A stretch of DNA of 64,000 bases from Latrodectus hesperus (GCA_037975125.1 CM075853.1:72828109-72892108); one strand, 5' to 3'; positions 38,501-63,190 are shown, counted from the first letter of the stretch. Numbers and translations are program-made. Notes: generated by a model not told the origin, from the sequence alone.

Positions 38501-40065
38501 TTGATGGTTAATAATATTGAGTAATTACTTTACTATGTATGATGCTTAGACTTAATAATATATTGCAATATTCATGCATAAAGATGTGAAGTTACTGTAA
38601 ATCACATATGTTAGCTCAGTGATTTTTATGTCTATATGATTTTTATGTCTATTTATATCTAACTTATCAAACCTCTTATGAAATAACCTGAAAATTAAAA
38701 TTTTATTATTTATTAGTTTGATTTATACATTCTTTTATTTCATGTAAGTACAGTTCAATTTCATCATTTAATGGTAAATTATTGTGTTCATGTCAAATAA
38801 AATTATCTAATGTTATTTGAACAAGTGCTTACTATAATTATCCTAATTTTATTCCTGATATTTCTAACATAAAAATTTTCTTTTATGCTGTAAATTGTTT
38901 GTGGTGCTTAAATCGTTATTACAAATTTAAAAAGTTGTTGTTTTAATATTTTTAACTAGAAGAATTATATAAAACCTGTTAAATTTTTATTTAAAAAATA
39001 TTACTGTAAATTTAATTTTGTCAATTTTTAGTATTAAATTTGTAACGAAATTTCCGACTTTTGTCTTTTACTGTAAAATTTTCCTTTCCAAAATTATAAA
39101 GATTAAGTATTAAATAGTTTCAACTATACATAAAATTAATCTTGCAAAACTTATTGTATTTTGTAAGTTGTGATATAATTCTAAACATTTATTAATTTCA
39201 CAATTTTTTATATTTCAGCCTAAGAAGAAATCTGTAAAGAAAAATTCTTATAAACCTTGGTAAATTTGATTTTATGTTTTAAACTGTGTTTGAAATCTTA
39301 TATTTGCTTCATCAAGTAAATTTTTAGATTTTATCTTTTTTAAATGATCTTTAAAATCGCCCTAAAAATATTCCATTTTTTAAAATTATTTATATATACA
39401 TGTACTTCAGTTATTTAATATTATATTAAAATATTGTTATTACTCAAATATTGCTATAAAAAGTTATTTTTTATATATTAATAAATAAATTACTATACTA
39501 ATATCATTTACTAAATTGTATTTTACTGAACAATTTTATAAGTTGAAAATGTGTTAACAATTTACTTAATATTTTTTCTTCAATTATTTATAATTCAGTG
39601 CTTAATAGAGAATCCTTTTTAGCTATATAAATATGTAAAAATCACTATTGCTGATATTTTCAAAATTTATTTATATGTTTAATCTTTTTAAGTAAAATAC
39701 TAAGATCTTGTTTTCTGTTCTATATTTTTTTTTCTTTGGCAATCTATTTGGAAATTTTAAATTTTCCTTGTTGGGAATTTTTTTTTCTGTTCCATTTGTT
39801 TGTAGTATTATATACTATGCTTATTCAAATTTAAAAAAATGTCCCTAATCAATAATGCAGCATTTTATATCAATATCATTGTATTTTTTGACATTATATT
39901 TATTCCATGTAATCTAGGTTTTTATTGTCCTGTTAGTAATATCTATTTTTATAATCTAGGTATGAATTTTCTGATGATGAAGATGTAATTGTTCCTCAGA
40001 GATATCAAGCAGTGTCAGTTAATAATAGAAGCAGCTCTGAAGATGAAGGAGCTGTCACTGGATAA
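4831..40065 (+). CDS. SNCAIP-like: Synphilin-1-like protein, 14 exons, about 1373 aa
   Basis: Joined exons: 4813-4893 (ATG 4831), 5983-6061, 21500-21639, 22972-23880, 26123-26320, 26476-26589, 29841-29966, 31492-31661, 32490-32532, 32617-32717, 35060-35224, 36590-38456, 39219-39259, 39960-40065. All introns are GT-AG and the frame stays open across every junction. Residues 398-600 form an ankyrin-type block (GNNLWHV, SLLHVAARYG, GNTALHLASKYGH), ending in MESCYNLAS. A coiled coil follows at about 600-645. This order and the spacing match vertebrate synphilin-1 (DENGNNLLHIAA, GNSAVHVASQHG, VETCMSLAS, then coiled coil). In mammals synphilin-1 is a cytoplasmic scaffold that binds alpha-synuclein and ubiquitin ligases and enters inclusions; its arthropod role is not known to me. 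The Ser-rich tail (704-1373) contains a PPRRDPPPAPP motif near 1140 and ends in acidic KPWYEFSDDEDV. The start codon is provisional because the first exon is open upstream of the ATG. Family call strong; exact 5' end weak. Confidence 0.85.
4894..5982 (+). other. Synphilin-like intron 1
   Basis: AT-rich intron with no coding or transposon signal. It contains a small perfect hairpin at 5449-5472 (AATGGTAGAT/ATCTACCATT, loop AATA). Confidence 0.6.
5983..6061 (+). CDS. SNCAIP-like: Synphilin-like exon 2
   Basis: The acceptor is TCTAATCTTTAG and the donor is T|GTAAGT. It enters in phase 0 and leaves after one base of a codon, which exactly fits exon 3. It encodes 26 residues including SSNLDELGDIVNAF. 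The GC content is higher than that of the flanking introns. Confidence 0.65.
6561..7952 (+). mobile_element. Decayed Tc1/mariner-type element with terminal inverted repeats
   Basis: The ends are imperfect inverted repeats of about 50 bases: CACTGCTCATCATTGAAAAT at the left against CATTGCCAGAGATTAAAAAT on the opposite strand at the right. Both share a GAAGGAGT..GCCAGAAA core. TA flanks each end (6559-6560, 7953-7954). The 1392-bp length is normal for a complete Tc1 element. It sits in synphilin-like intron 2 in the gene's orientation. Confidence 0.82.
6795..7800 (+). pseudogene. Tc1-family transposase pseudogene
   Basis: Fragments in all three frames read like a Tc1 transposase: an N-terminal MPGHQRWSQFHQIYEF-like start, the first catalytic block SDESRFCF near 7255, QLDNA near 7515, and a C-terminal LIDSVPRNVALCI near 7740-7775. 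Many stops and frameshifts separate them, so it is inactive. The sequence is much more decayed than the Tc1 copy at 50574-51956. Confidence 0.75.
7955..9460. other. Intronic, mostly featureless
   Basis: AT-rich intron sequence. A moderately GC-richer patch at about 8455-8650 shares a diverged block of about 48 bases with 10868-10916, suggesting a second unclassified repeat. The 60-codon ORF on the minus strand there has no domain support. Confidence 0.4.
9460..9990. repeat. Unclassified low-AT patch, probably transposon-derived
   Basis: Base composition is visibly less AT-rich than its neighbours, with short broken ORFs and no recognised domain. It directly precedes the SINE-B pair. No terminal repeats were found. 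Confidence 0.25.
10010..10300 (+). repeat. SINE-B copy 1 (tRNA-like head)
   Basis: The head has an A-box-like GCCTAGTGGTAGG and a B-box-like GGTTTTGATTCTAGCC about 35 bases later, then a body of about 230 bases. The marker GAATATGGCTTACTATTTAT is shared, diverged, with the copies at 10305 and 58978-59240. The spacing of the boxes fits RNA polymerase III promoters of tRNA-derived SINEs. Confidence 0.6.
10305..10610 (+). repeat. SINE-B copy 2, head-to-tail with copy 1
   Basis: Diverged repeat of the preceding 290 bases. Shared landmarks in order are TATGGTAGGACAGCACTCTTC (head, quoted here as TATGGTAGGACAGCACTC), GCGCTTCTG, TTGCCACATATGAATACAG, CACTATCTATAAAAATTCTT and CTGTTGTGTCAAAA. The B-box is degraded (GGTTTCTAGTCGATCTC). 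Divergence between the two copies looks substantial, so the pair is old. Confidence 0.6.
11985..12070 (-). repeat. Inverted partial SINE-A (head only)
   Basis: The plus strand reads CGAACTGTTGAACC then GCTAACCATTCGGCT. This is the reverse complement of the SINE-A head seen at 12148 and 47172-47348. It continues into CGAATATTCGAAAGTGATCG, which is also mirrored (CGATCACTCACAGATATTCG) upstream of the plus-strand SINE-A. Together they form a palindrome centred near 12095. Confidence 0.65.
12148..12312 (+). repeat. SINE-A copy 1, tRNA-derived
   Basis: The head is GCCGAGCAGGTATCCGAATG (A-box region), with B-box GGGTTCGAATCCCAC about 45 bases later. The body has AGAATCCAC-like and GTCTAAT blocks and the end is ATGACCGTTGAGTGACAAAC. 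Flanking CAGATATTCG at 12138-12147 and 12313-12322 is a probable 10-bp target-site duplication. It is not a functional tRNA: the arms do not fold and the same unit recurs with the same tail elsewhere. Confidence 0.8.
12962..13340 (-). mobile_element. 5'-truncated jockey-like LINE, 3' end
   Basis: The minus-strand ORF (13335-12997) encodes the extreme C-terminus of a non-LTR retrotransposon ORF2. It has ARFRSGHLKTLKF, then a zinc-knuckle-like CTNCSTEQAWPEHILEC, ending in FNVMDLV and a stop. A short 3' UTR and a (CAA)n tail (12962-12973 on the plus strand as TTG repeats) follow. The reverse transcriptase is missing, as expected of a truncated insertion. Confidence 0.75.
13345..14270. other. Intronic, featureless
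   Basis: Very AT-rich with no ORF, repeat boundary or hairpin that I can support. Confidence 0.6.
14400..14725 (-). mobile_element. LINE RNase H fragment
   Basis: From 14720 downward the minus strand reads HIEGNEIADALAKAGAGEAS. This matches the RNase H C-terminal motif (H-x-x-GNE-x-AD-x-LAK) of jockey-type LINEs, and a diverged IPPVHYWYQSSRPG follows. The homologous IPPNHPWYFARRPG occurs in the LINE at 30512-31081. The frame breaks after the Pro-Gly motif. The sequence below about 14500 is less AT-rich but not recognised. Confidence 0.65.
14840..15480 (+). pseudogene. hAT-superfamily transposase pseudogene (GTF2IRD2/ZBED-like group)
   Basis: Broken frames read IVTDGIRAMIGTELNN, then CIIHQEALCS (compare the TDGAxAMxG and HxFIHREAL motifs of this hAT group). 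Later come FSDRFEGVKKIGREISVFSQ and a diverged LQSDPF block. Order and spacing fit a transposase fragment of about 200 codons. It has many stops and frameshifts, so it is inactive. No terminal repeats were identified. Confidence 0.55.
16080..16490. promoter_or_regulatory. CpG-rich patch inside synphilin-like intron 2
   Basis: This stretch is rich in CpG (for example CGATTTCGCAAAATCG, GCGAATCGCGTGAG, GCGAAGAACGGGG), unlike the CpG-poor intron around it. No splice sites or domain give it a coding role; the minus-strand 83-codon ORF (16375-16124) has no recognised similarity. It could be an internal promoter or enhancer, or the end of a transposon. Only the composition is observed. Confidence 0.3.
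16644..16720 (+). mobile_element. Possible hAT-type terminal sequence
   Basis: CAGAGCCGGATCTAAAG at 16644 resembles hAT terminal inverted repeats (CAGxGCCGGATxxAAG). No matching opposite end or 8-bp duplication was found in the window, so this is either a solo end or chance. Confidence 0.3.
16740..21499. other. Intronic, no gene or clear repeat
   Basis: AT-rich sequence with a slightly higher CpG frequency at 17560-18300. An inverted pair TATTGGAGAATGA (18174-18186) and TCATTCTCCAATA (about 18257-18269) lies there. Short ORFs at 18335-18517 and 20598-20822 have no domain, and the latter is overlapped by an equally open ORF on the other strand. I see no exon here. Confidence 0.5.
21500..21639 (+). 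CDS. SNCAIP-like: Synphilin-like exon 3
   Basis: The acceptor is CTTTTCAG|GT and the donor is CCT|GTAAGT. Combined with the last base of exon 2 it stays open for 46 further codons, including YGDITPSDCCLKNGL and a Cys/His-containing stretch (RCHCLW). It lies 15.4 kb downstream of exon 2. It has no domain I recognise; the phase match on both sides is the main support. Confidence 0.7.
22972..23880 (+). CDS. SNCAIP-like: Synphilin-like exon 4, N-terminal low-complexity region
   Basis: This 909-base exon (303 codons, phase 0 at both ends) has acceptor TTTTATCCAG and donor ATG|GTTAGT. It encodes residues 95-397. An acidic/hydrophobic motif (ILDDNELCLLNYYDIPI) resembles the vertebrate stretch LDMDEILDVPYI. 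The end, AAANKGDVEKM, leads directly into the ankyrin block. Ser/Thr/Asn-rich and probably disordered. Reading past the donor reaches a stop at 23938-23940. Confidence 0.9.
24078..24361. repeat. Two identical 136-bp copies in tandem, period 148
   Basis: 24078-24213 and 24226-24361 are identical base for base as far as I can read them. A 12-base spacer (CTTTTGGAAATA) separates them. The unit begins TATCAACTTATTTCATGCG and ends GGAATTTATTA. Perfect identity in neutral intron DNA indicates a very recent duplication, an assembly artefact, or a misjoined heterozygous insertion. Confidence 0.95.
24768..25505 (-). mobile_element. LINE-derived composite element
   Basis: The minus strand at 25070-24864 encodes a zinc-knuckle-like CWKCYTQEETAEHIIYECEAL and a C-terminus ending VGDPSNWN plus a stop. 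This is typical of a non-LTR ORF2 end. The upstream 430 bases (25505-25075) in the same orientation are GC-richer and lack reverse transcriptase or RNase H motifs, so 5' and 3' parts of a LINE seem joined across a deletion. ATATGTTAT at 24759-24767 and 25506-25514 may be the target duplication. Confidence 0.6.
26123..26320 (+). CDS. SNCAIP-like: Synphilin-like exon 5, ankyrin block begins
   Basis: 66 codons in phase 0 (residues 398-463), acceptor GTTTCTAG, donor AAA|GTAATT. It encodes the first ankyrin unit (DDHGNNLWHVCAVQDNFECL) and the start of the next (NKYGFTPVALAVK). This matches the vertebrate synphilin order DENGNNLLHIAA then LTPAGLAIK. Confidence 0.93.
26476..26589 (+). CDS. SNCAIP-like: Synphilin-like exon 6, ankyrin
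   Basis: 38 codons in phase 0 after a 155-base intron. It starts at HGSLLAVQWLI and contains DSRSLLHVAARYGQ. Acceptor TTGTTTAG, donor CAG|GTAATA. The counterpart in the vertebrate protein is the SLIHYAGCYGQ region. Confidence 0.93.
26679..26735. repeat. Short direct repeat, period 36
   Basis: ATCAGAGAAGGCT at 26679 and 26715, each followed by a GAAGAAATTTTT block. Two diverged tandem copies in an intron. Confidence 0.7.
27130..27225 (+). repeat. SINE-A remnant (tail half)
   Basis: The order GATGTTTGGAATGG, AAAATCCACATTAAACTG, TAATCATAGCC, CATGTGCAAAA matches the 3' half of SINE-A (GATGTTTGTAGTGG, AGAATCCACTTTAAACCG, TAATTAGCC, GTGTGCAAAA) with substitutions. The head is not recognisable. 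Confidence 0.55.
28830..28990 (+). repeat. SINE-A remnant (full length, decayed)
   Basis: AATGGTTATAGTC then GTTCAATAGTTTGTG matches the head. TTTGTAGAGTTTTAAAATCC, AAATTAGCCCTCATCTGTAA and a final TAAATGGCAAA match the body and tail in order. The B-box is degraded, so it is old and presumably silent. Confidence 0.55.
29120..29172. ncRNA. Near-perfect 25-bp hairpin, function unknown
   Basis: 29120-29144 (CCTGATACAG, C, ACAGGATCTTATTG) pairs with 29148-29172 (CAATAAGATCCTGT, A, CTGTATCAGG). There is one C-A mismatch and a 3-base loop (TGT). It lies in synphilin-like intron 6. Chance formation is very unlikely. Such a tight loop is not typical of miRNA precursors, so a foldback element or an inverted-duplication scar is as likely as an RNA gene. 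Confidence 0.4.
29563..29595. repeat. (TG)n(GA)n microsatellite
   Basis: A short TG run passes directly into about twelve GA units. Confidence 0.95.
29841..29966 (+). CDS. SNCAIP-like: Synphilin-like exon 7, ankyrin
   Basis: 42 codons in phase 0, acceptor TATGAGTAG (weak pyrimidine tract), donor AAG|GTAACA. It begins YAVVEWLLSYMVSQDLD and contains the canonical DSEGNTALHLASKYGHV. This parallels vertebrate LLWLLQFMQEQGISLD and DQDGNSAVHVASQHGY. Confidence 0.94.
30512..31081 (-). mobile_element. 5'-truncated LINE with 13-bp target-site duplication
   Basis: The minus strand carries the end of a jockey-type ORF2. It has an RNase H remnant (LERLSLEHAVHFQLIPSHVG), IPPNHPWYFARRPG, then after a frame change a knuckle-like SPRHILTCLNF and GFMGVV stop. 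It ends in (CAA)n (30512-30523). TCTGTGAATTTAT flanks it at 30499-30511 and 31082-31094, an exact 13-bp duplication showing target-primed insertion. The 570-bp copy has internal frameshifts and is inactive. Confidence 0.85.
31492..31661 (+). CDS. SNCAIP-like: Synphilin-like exon 8, end of ankyrin block
   Basis: 170 bases (56 codons plus 2), acceptor TTTTTGCAG, donor CA|GTAAGT. It contains ECGLKPLDLAVKHCRNECADF followed by the family-typical MESCYNLAS that precedes the coiled coil. Confidence 0.93.
32490..32532 (+). CDS. SNCAIP-like: Synphilin-like exon 9, coiled-coil start
   Basis: A 43-base micro-exon, acceptor TCTTTATAG, donor GAA|GTAAGC. It completes the His codon split by exon 8 and adds LQKENAEMKNYFKE, which has coiled-coil-like heptads. 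Confidence 0.88.
32617..32717 (+). CDS. SNCAIP-like: Synphilin-like exon 10, coiled coil
   Basis: 101 bases after an 84-base intron, acceptor TTTTCATAG, donor AA|GTAAGA. It encodes LLALTKRLQHRQKELQQLL, a Leu/Gln/Lys-rich helix that continues the coiled coil. Confidence 0.9.
32718..35059 (+). other. Synphilin-like intron 10
   Basis: 2.3-kb AT-rich intron with no recognisable element. A short TAGGCTACCA repeat occurs near 33880-33910. Confidence 0.6.
35060..35224 (+). CDS. SNCAIP-like: Synphilin-like exon 11
   Basis: 165 bases, acceptor CTTTTAAAG, donor AAG|GTACCT. Split codons match on both sides. It encodes a charged helical stretch including DYSHLLTSVMINEENKLFML and NNWKKSRKHLKLSD. No separate domain is recognised. 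Confidence 0.87.
35225..36589 (+). other. Synphilin-like intron 11
   Basis: AT-rich intron with no exon or transposon visible. It contains the 33-bp tandem repeat at 35674-35747. Confidence 0.6.
35674..35747. repeat. 33-bp tandem repeat, about 2.2 copies
   Basis: TCAAATAG starts each unit at 35674, 35707 and 35740, and each full unit ends CATTTATTA. The copies differ at a few positions. Confidence 0.85.
36590..38456 (+). CDS. SNCAIP-like: Synphilin-like exon 12, Ser-rich tail
   Basis: The largest exon (1867 bases, residues 703-1325), acceptor TTTTTCTAG, donor AAA|GTAGGT. It is Ser/Thr/Pro-rich and probably disordered. It has acidic clusters (SETSDDSEDEGH), a basic patch (VKKKSFLFKFALRGKWQSK) and a Pro-rich SH3-ligand-like motif (PPRRDPPPAPPLS). 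Two related blocks (PAPSEVSKTES, PPSDVSKTES) occur near the end. Reading through the donor gives eight extra codons and a stop at 38481-38483. Confidence 0.92.
39219..39259 (+). CDS. SNCAIP-like: Synphilin-like exon 13
   Basis: 41 bases, acceptor ATATTTCAG, donor TTG|GTAAAT. It encodes PKKKSVKKNSYKP plus two bases of a Trp codon completed by exon 14. The basic run may act as a localisation signal (inference). Confidence 0.8.
39960..40065 (+). CDS. SNCAIP-like: Synphilin-like exon 14, C-terminus and stop
   Basis: Acceptor TAATCTAG|G. It completes the Trp codon and encodes YEFSDDEDVIVPQRYQ through SSSEDEGAVTG, then TAA at 40063-40065. The continuous KPWYEFSDDEDV reading across the junction supports the splice. 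Confidence 0.85.
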
Positions 40066-43000
40066 CATTATACAAGAAATTAAACTTCGATGTAACTTTC
40101 ATTGTGCATCGTAAATATAAAAAAATTAATGCATTTCAATCGAAAATTACATTTGTACATATCATTTGTTTCAAAAGAAAATTGTAGATTGACATCAAAA
40201 ATCTAATATACAGATTAGTTCAGAATCTGTATATTACTAATTATGGGAATTAAAATTCTAAATTATTTAAAATAAGTAATTAAAAACTTTTTTATCATTA
40301 TCTAATTTTCCTTTGTAAAATGAATTAGTTTTCGAATTGTTGAATAGAGCAGATTTGACTGAAATGTTTTGCAACTATATAAACTACTCAGGGAATAAAA
40401 GTTGTATAAACAATCTTGTTCAATGTTTTTATTTTATTTTGTCGCAAAAGAAATGAGTTGTTGATACAGTGACGCAGCATCTGTTAGGATAACACTTATT
40501 CATAACTATCCCACCTTATCTTGAGACGGGTATTTTTTACTCATCTGTAATGCTTTGTGAATGTTTCTTTGTTAATGTTATCTGTATTATTTCATAGGTG
40601 TAAAAAGTAAGTCATGTTTATTTTATATCAATTTATTATTTTAACTAAGCATCACATCAGTATTGTATTCTTAGTTCATTAATTGCAATGTTTATTGAAA
40701 AGCAAATCTATTATTTGTAAAAAATAATGATCCATTAAGTCTAATAATAGAAAAAATCAGTATTTTTTATACTAAAATAAATCAATCTCATTACATATAC
40801 TTAAAAAATTTTACATACATAATTTATGTTATGCATTGGTGCTGAAACATATTTTAAAACTGACAAATTATGTATATTTTATAATGAAGAACATGTATTT
40901 TTCTAATAATTTTATATCAATTAAAAAGTTGAGGTATATCTTAACTCTTTCTAAAAACCTATTTATATATATATATTGTGAATGTATAAAAGAAGCAATT
41001 TTGTAAAATATATTATGCTTGAAGAAATCCATCCTCTTTTCCATGTTTGCTTTATTTGTATTTTTTATATTTGTTTCAGAATTTACTAATATTTTAATTT
41101 GAGTTATGTAAACTTCATTTTTTATTAGTAACTATTTTTGTAAAGATAATTTGCTATTAATAAAAACACAGATTTTGAAAAATGTAGCATCATTCAAGTA
41201 TTGTACTAATCGTTTTTAAAATGTAAAATAATAAAAATTTTTGTGGCCTTATCAATATAACATGTAATTTCAACACATTTATATTCATATTATATATTAA
41301 AAGAAAGAATGTATAAAGGGGAAAGTGCATTTATGTTTTAATGTGCAATTTTTATTATACTAAAAATTTAATTTTTAATACTAAAGCTTTTTGCAATGGA
41401 ATAATCAAAATATTAAGAAATTGCGATCTGACATTAATCATTCACTTTTCCTTATTATCATTCATTAATTATGAAATATTGTTTTTCATTATACATTGTC
41501 TTTTTCTGTTATTTCTGTTTAAATTGACTATTTTAGTAGTTTAGAGAAATTGTCATTAAATTATTATTTTTATGTTAGAATTGTTGCATATATTGTCATT
41601 AAATTAAATAAACCAATTTGCAATCTGTGCATTATATTTCCTATTATAAAATATTTTTCTCTTATGTAACAAAAAACATGTAAGATAGGAATAAGAGAAG
41701 CAATATTTTAGTCATTTGAAATTTATATATACCTTTTATATTATCTTTGAAAATTTAATTTTCAAGTTAGCAATGTAACTGAATATAAATATGCCTCAGC
41801 AGATAATACTTGATTCAATAGAAATTTTCTTAACTAATCCTTCACATTTTAAAAACTGGAGTATTCAAATCAAATAAAGTAAAATTTGCAATTTAAGCTT
41901 TTATCATGTAACAATTATAGATTTTAAGTTTATATTAGCCTACATTTATCTTTTAATACCTATATTTCAACATTTGGACTGTGACAGTCCATGTTTTGGC
42001 TCTAGGATGGTTGATTTTCTGTAACAATATTAGTCATTTTAATTCTAAAAATTATCATTAGCCATTAACAAAATAAACAGATTTAGATATTAACACCAAT
42101 TGTTTCAGAAAGCACATCTATTATCACCTTGAATGTATTTAAGTGTAATTCTATAATAAGAATGTAATTCTTACACGTTTGAAAACATTTCATTCAATTT
42201 ATTCAAAGCTGCTCAAATTTTTTCTACACAATTATATTGCACTTGATTAGTCCATTATATTTTAAAATAATTATGGAATAACCAAGTTGTATGTAATGCA
42301 ATTAGAGTAAATCTCCATCATAGATTTGATTGTTCACGATCTTATATATTTAAGAAGAGTAGGATGTAATGGAATTCAAAAAGCTTTATATTCCGAGAAA
42401 ATTCAGCAATTAAAATATTTCAAAACATTGAATAATACTAAACTTCACTTAAAGTTATTAATGTTCTAGTTAATTTCAGGAAATTGAATGTATGTTGCAT
42501 ATGAGAAAAACAGGAACATTTATATTCTAAAACAAATGTTAGTATTTTCAGTATGGGCATTACAAGAATTTCAAATTTTGATAAAATTTGTGTAAAAATG
42601 CATTAATATTTAAATGTGCATTGTAAACAATATTTTTAATCACAGCCAATAGTATGAATAAAAGTAATTTGGTCCGATTTTAAATATTTTTGTTAAGGCT
42701 ACATAATAATTTTTATTTTCCTCACATTGAGTTACTTTTTCCTTGCAGGTTTCTCTTTTCATGCTATTTGTCTTTAAAAGATGAAAACTTTTACATTTTC
42801 ACATAAAAAATATATGTATACAATTATATACATAATTAAGGAAAATTTTTGACACATTTAAAATTTATAGATGTGTAAAATATGTCGATGAAAATTTTTA
42901 AAATCTTAATTTTGCTATTTAAGACATGCCGAAAACATAATTCGAAAATATATTTAAAAAAATAAAGAAATAATCTTGCACAAAAGATACAGAATTAGAT

Positions 43001-45155
43001 TCCAAATAATCTATTTTAAACACTGGATAAATCAGTTCTTTGACATTTACTTACTATTTTAGTGACTATGGTGAGCTGTCCCCTTGAAGATAAATTTGCA
43101 ATTATGTCTTCTTGTAGTAGCAATCTTTTCTTTTAACTTCAAGCTTTTCTTTTGCACATCAAGTTGAAGTCTAATTAAATATGATGCTGCAGTTTTATCA
43201 TCCCTAGACTCACTAATACAAGTAATCACCAGTTGAATTCAGAAACACCTTGAAAACGGGATTGTCGAACAGTCTCTTAGGTAAGTCAATTCAATGCCAT
43301 GTTGAGAGAGGTTTCCAAAGGCAGTCTTGATTTCTTAAATATTTACACATTCTTTAAGAATATAATTGGGAAATGAAAAAGATCACTGTCTTTGTTACCC
43401 TATTAGGCAAAACAATATAATCCTGGTGCCCCACAGGGAATGTATAAGTAAAATATTTATGCATAGGGACACTAACTCTGATCATAGGCAGGTGAAAAAA
43501 AGTTTGTTATCCATCAACACAGAATCCCAACTAAATATAACCACTGACTAAGCCACCACTATTCAAAAGATATCAGCTGAAGACTGCTTCAAGGATAAGC
43601 AGCCTTCAACCACAGAATAAGAAATGTAACTAGGAGTAAGAGATAATGTCGCCATCCCTGCGACCTAGATTTGTATGGCAAAAGAATAAGTATTAGTCCC
43701 AAAAATTGTATCATAAATTACAATTTTGGATTTTTTAATTTATTCCATTTGTTCAGAGTTATTTTAAGCTAAATTTGTATGTTTGTGAAAAACTACTTGC
43801 AAAAGTTATAACCAGCGCTTCTGAACATGTTGAAGATTTTGTTCTGACAAGACAATGCAAGACTATCTCCTTTAAATATGATATTAAAAATAAATGAGAT
43901 AGAATGAAAACATTTTCAAAGTGATTATTAACCCTATAATTTTTTTTAAAAAAGACAATTTGTTGTAAATGCACGAATAAAGTTGGATCACCATAGAAGA
44001 AAATCACATGCAGTGTTTGCTTGATAAATAGCCATACTGTAAAAAATTTGAAAGAAATAATACTGCACTTCTATATTTAAGACTTTACTGATTTCACAAA
44101 ACCATTCAACAAAATTTCACTAGTATTACCTAATTTTATATATTGGAATGCTTATAAAATATTAAGCTGTGGAATAAGATTTTAAAATTTTCAATCTGAG
44201 GAAGCTAGGAGTTTTTTTATTTTTTTTATTTTATCAATATCAATAATTTATAGATAAAATTTCTAAATATGATTAAAATTAAATGTAATGAATTACTTAG
44301 ATTTTAATACACTTACAAAAGCACAGATCTTAATGACAGTGAAAATATTATTTGTTTAATTTTATTTTTTTATTAAAAGTAAAAAATTTATTACTCAAAA
44401 ATAAAATTTATTTATTCAAGATTATGTTTAGGAAATACATAAATGAAAAAGAAAAATAGACGAATATTTGATGTTTATTTACACTGAAAAAGTAAGCAAA
44501 AGAAATTGGACTAAATAAAATAATATTTTTAAGTAAACTTAGTACATGTTAACAACTTATTTTGGATTTACATAATTCAAAGGTATAAATCAACTGTCTT
44601 ACAATTAATAAAAGGATTATAGGTTAATTTCCTATTTTAAAAGTAAATTATACATCTGGTTACATGAATACCATATTATACACACACATAAAGATACATC
44701 CTTTAAAATTCCTCTATTAAAATTTTATTTAACAATTTAGAAACTAATAAAGTAATTTTTATTCAATAAAACACTTAAACATGAAAACATCTTTGATACA
44801 TATTACTAGTTCATAACAATTAAAATGTAAGCATTAATCTTTTTTCTGAAAATATAAAAATGTCGAGAAAAATTTTTACATACAAAAAGTTGAGATTTTG
44901 AATGTAATATTACTTATATTTATTAACAAACATTAATAAGCAGATTTATTAAACAGTCATGGCTTTAAGATATGAATAAATTAGGAATTTAGACCAACAT
45001 ATTTCAATTTAATGAAAATAGAAATAATCCAAAGTGCATGAAGCATAATAAAATATTGGAACATAGAATTAATAAAATCATTTCATATGATTTAGGGCAC
45101 CAAATTTAATATCAAATCAACAGAGTAGCTATGTAACAAAGTTTGAATTATTCTG
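40066..45155. other. Intergenic region between convergent genes
   Basis: It contains the 3' UTR of the synphilin-like gene at the left and, at the right, the 3' UTR of MCM6, whose candidate AATAAA signals on the minus strand are at 44945-44950 and 44919-44924. A GC-richer patch at about 43060-43690 looks like an unclassified repeat remnant. The ORF at 43366-43551 within it has no domain. The rest is AT-rich with nothing I can support. Confidence 0.55.
40394..40399 (+). terminator. Candidate poly(A) signal of the synphilin-like gene
   Basis: AATAAA lies about 330 bases after the stop codon, followed by GT/T-rich sequence. In DNA this AT-rich such hexamers also occur by chance. Confidence 0.5.
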
Positions 45156-62440
<17,285 letters not shown>

Positions 62441-62718
62441 TCAATAATTACAAATGATAATAAAATTCTAAAAATTTATGGTTTATTTTATAATTATGTA
62501 TTAATTCAGCCAAGATTCCTTGAAATATAAGTATTTTTAAACTAATACAGTAGTATTTAATAAAATAGAGTATTTAATAATTCCAATGATGTCAAGATGT
62601 GACATCTTATAAAATTTACAACAGGACAATAATTGTTCTTGCTTTGTGTTGTGTAACTACTGAATGGTGAGGACTTCACTAAAATAGAAGTCAACACTAC
62701 ACAATTCTTAAATAATTA

Positions 62719-63190
62719 CAGTAGAACTTATTATCCAAATTGCTTTCAGAATTTCAGAAGAATAAATTAGACTGAAGAAGAAGAGGAAAATGAGAAGCTC
62801 AAGAAAAGGAAAGTTAAAAAAAGGGAGAATGAGAGAGGGAGATACGTGTTACTTGAACAATTCAAAAACATTTTTTTATTAAATTCCTGGATGTTCAAAA
62901 GTTAGAGGCTGAACATATAGAAGAATGAATTGTGAGTTAGACACTGGATATCAAATTGCTAATGATGGTCAATTAATTAAAAGTCTTGATGGAAATTATG
63001 CCCTTAATGTCAAAGTTGAAACAGACACATCATCAGATAGGGAAGCATTTACAGGCCTTGAAACTGCTTTGAACAGGATGGAGTGTCAGACCAAGTGTGA
63101 CGACATGCAAATTCTCACTGTCAAGTGGATGCATGACTTGGATGAAGATAGTGAAACAGCTTATTCTGATTGAGATGTTCAGCAAGCAAT
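62719..63190 (+). mobile_element. pogo/Tigger-type DNA transposon remnant
   Basis: TA then CAGTAGAACTTATTATCCAA at 62719 resembles pogo/Tigger ends. The 82-codon ORF (62925-63173) encodes a C-terminal piece of a CENP-B/Tigger-like transposase (SSDREAFTGLETALNRMECQ, then MQILTVKWMHDL). The DDE core is missing, so the element is internally deleted. The right end was not found; a GCCAGATTAAAAATTGAGG near 63642 is only a weak candidate. It lies in the MCM6 intron at the right edge. Confidence 0.55.

Noticed and set aside
62925..63173. A small host gene
   Set aside because: Its sequence matches the C-terminal part of pogo/Tigger transposases and a matching terminal sequence lies 200 bases upstream.
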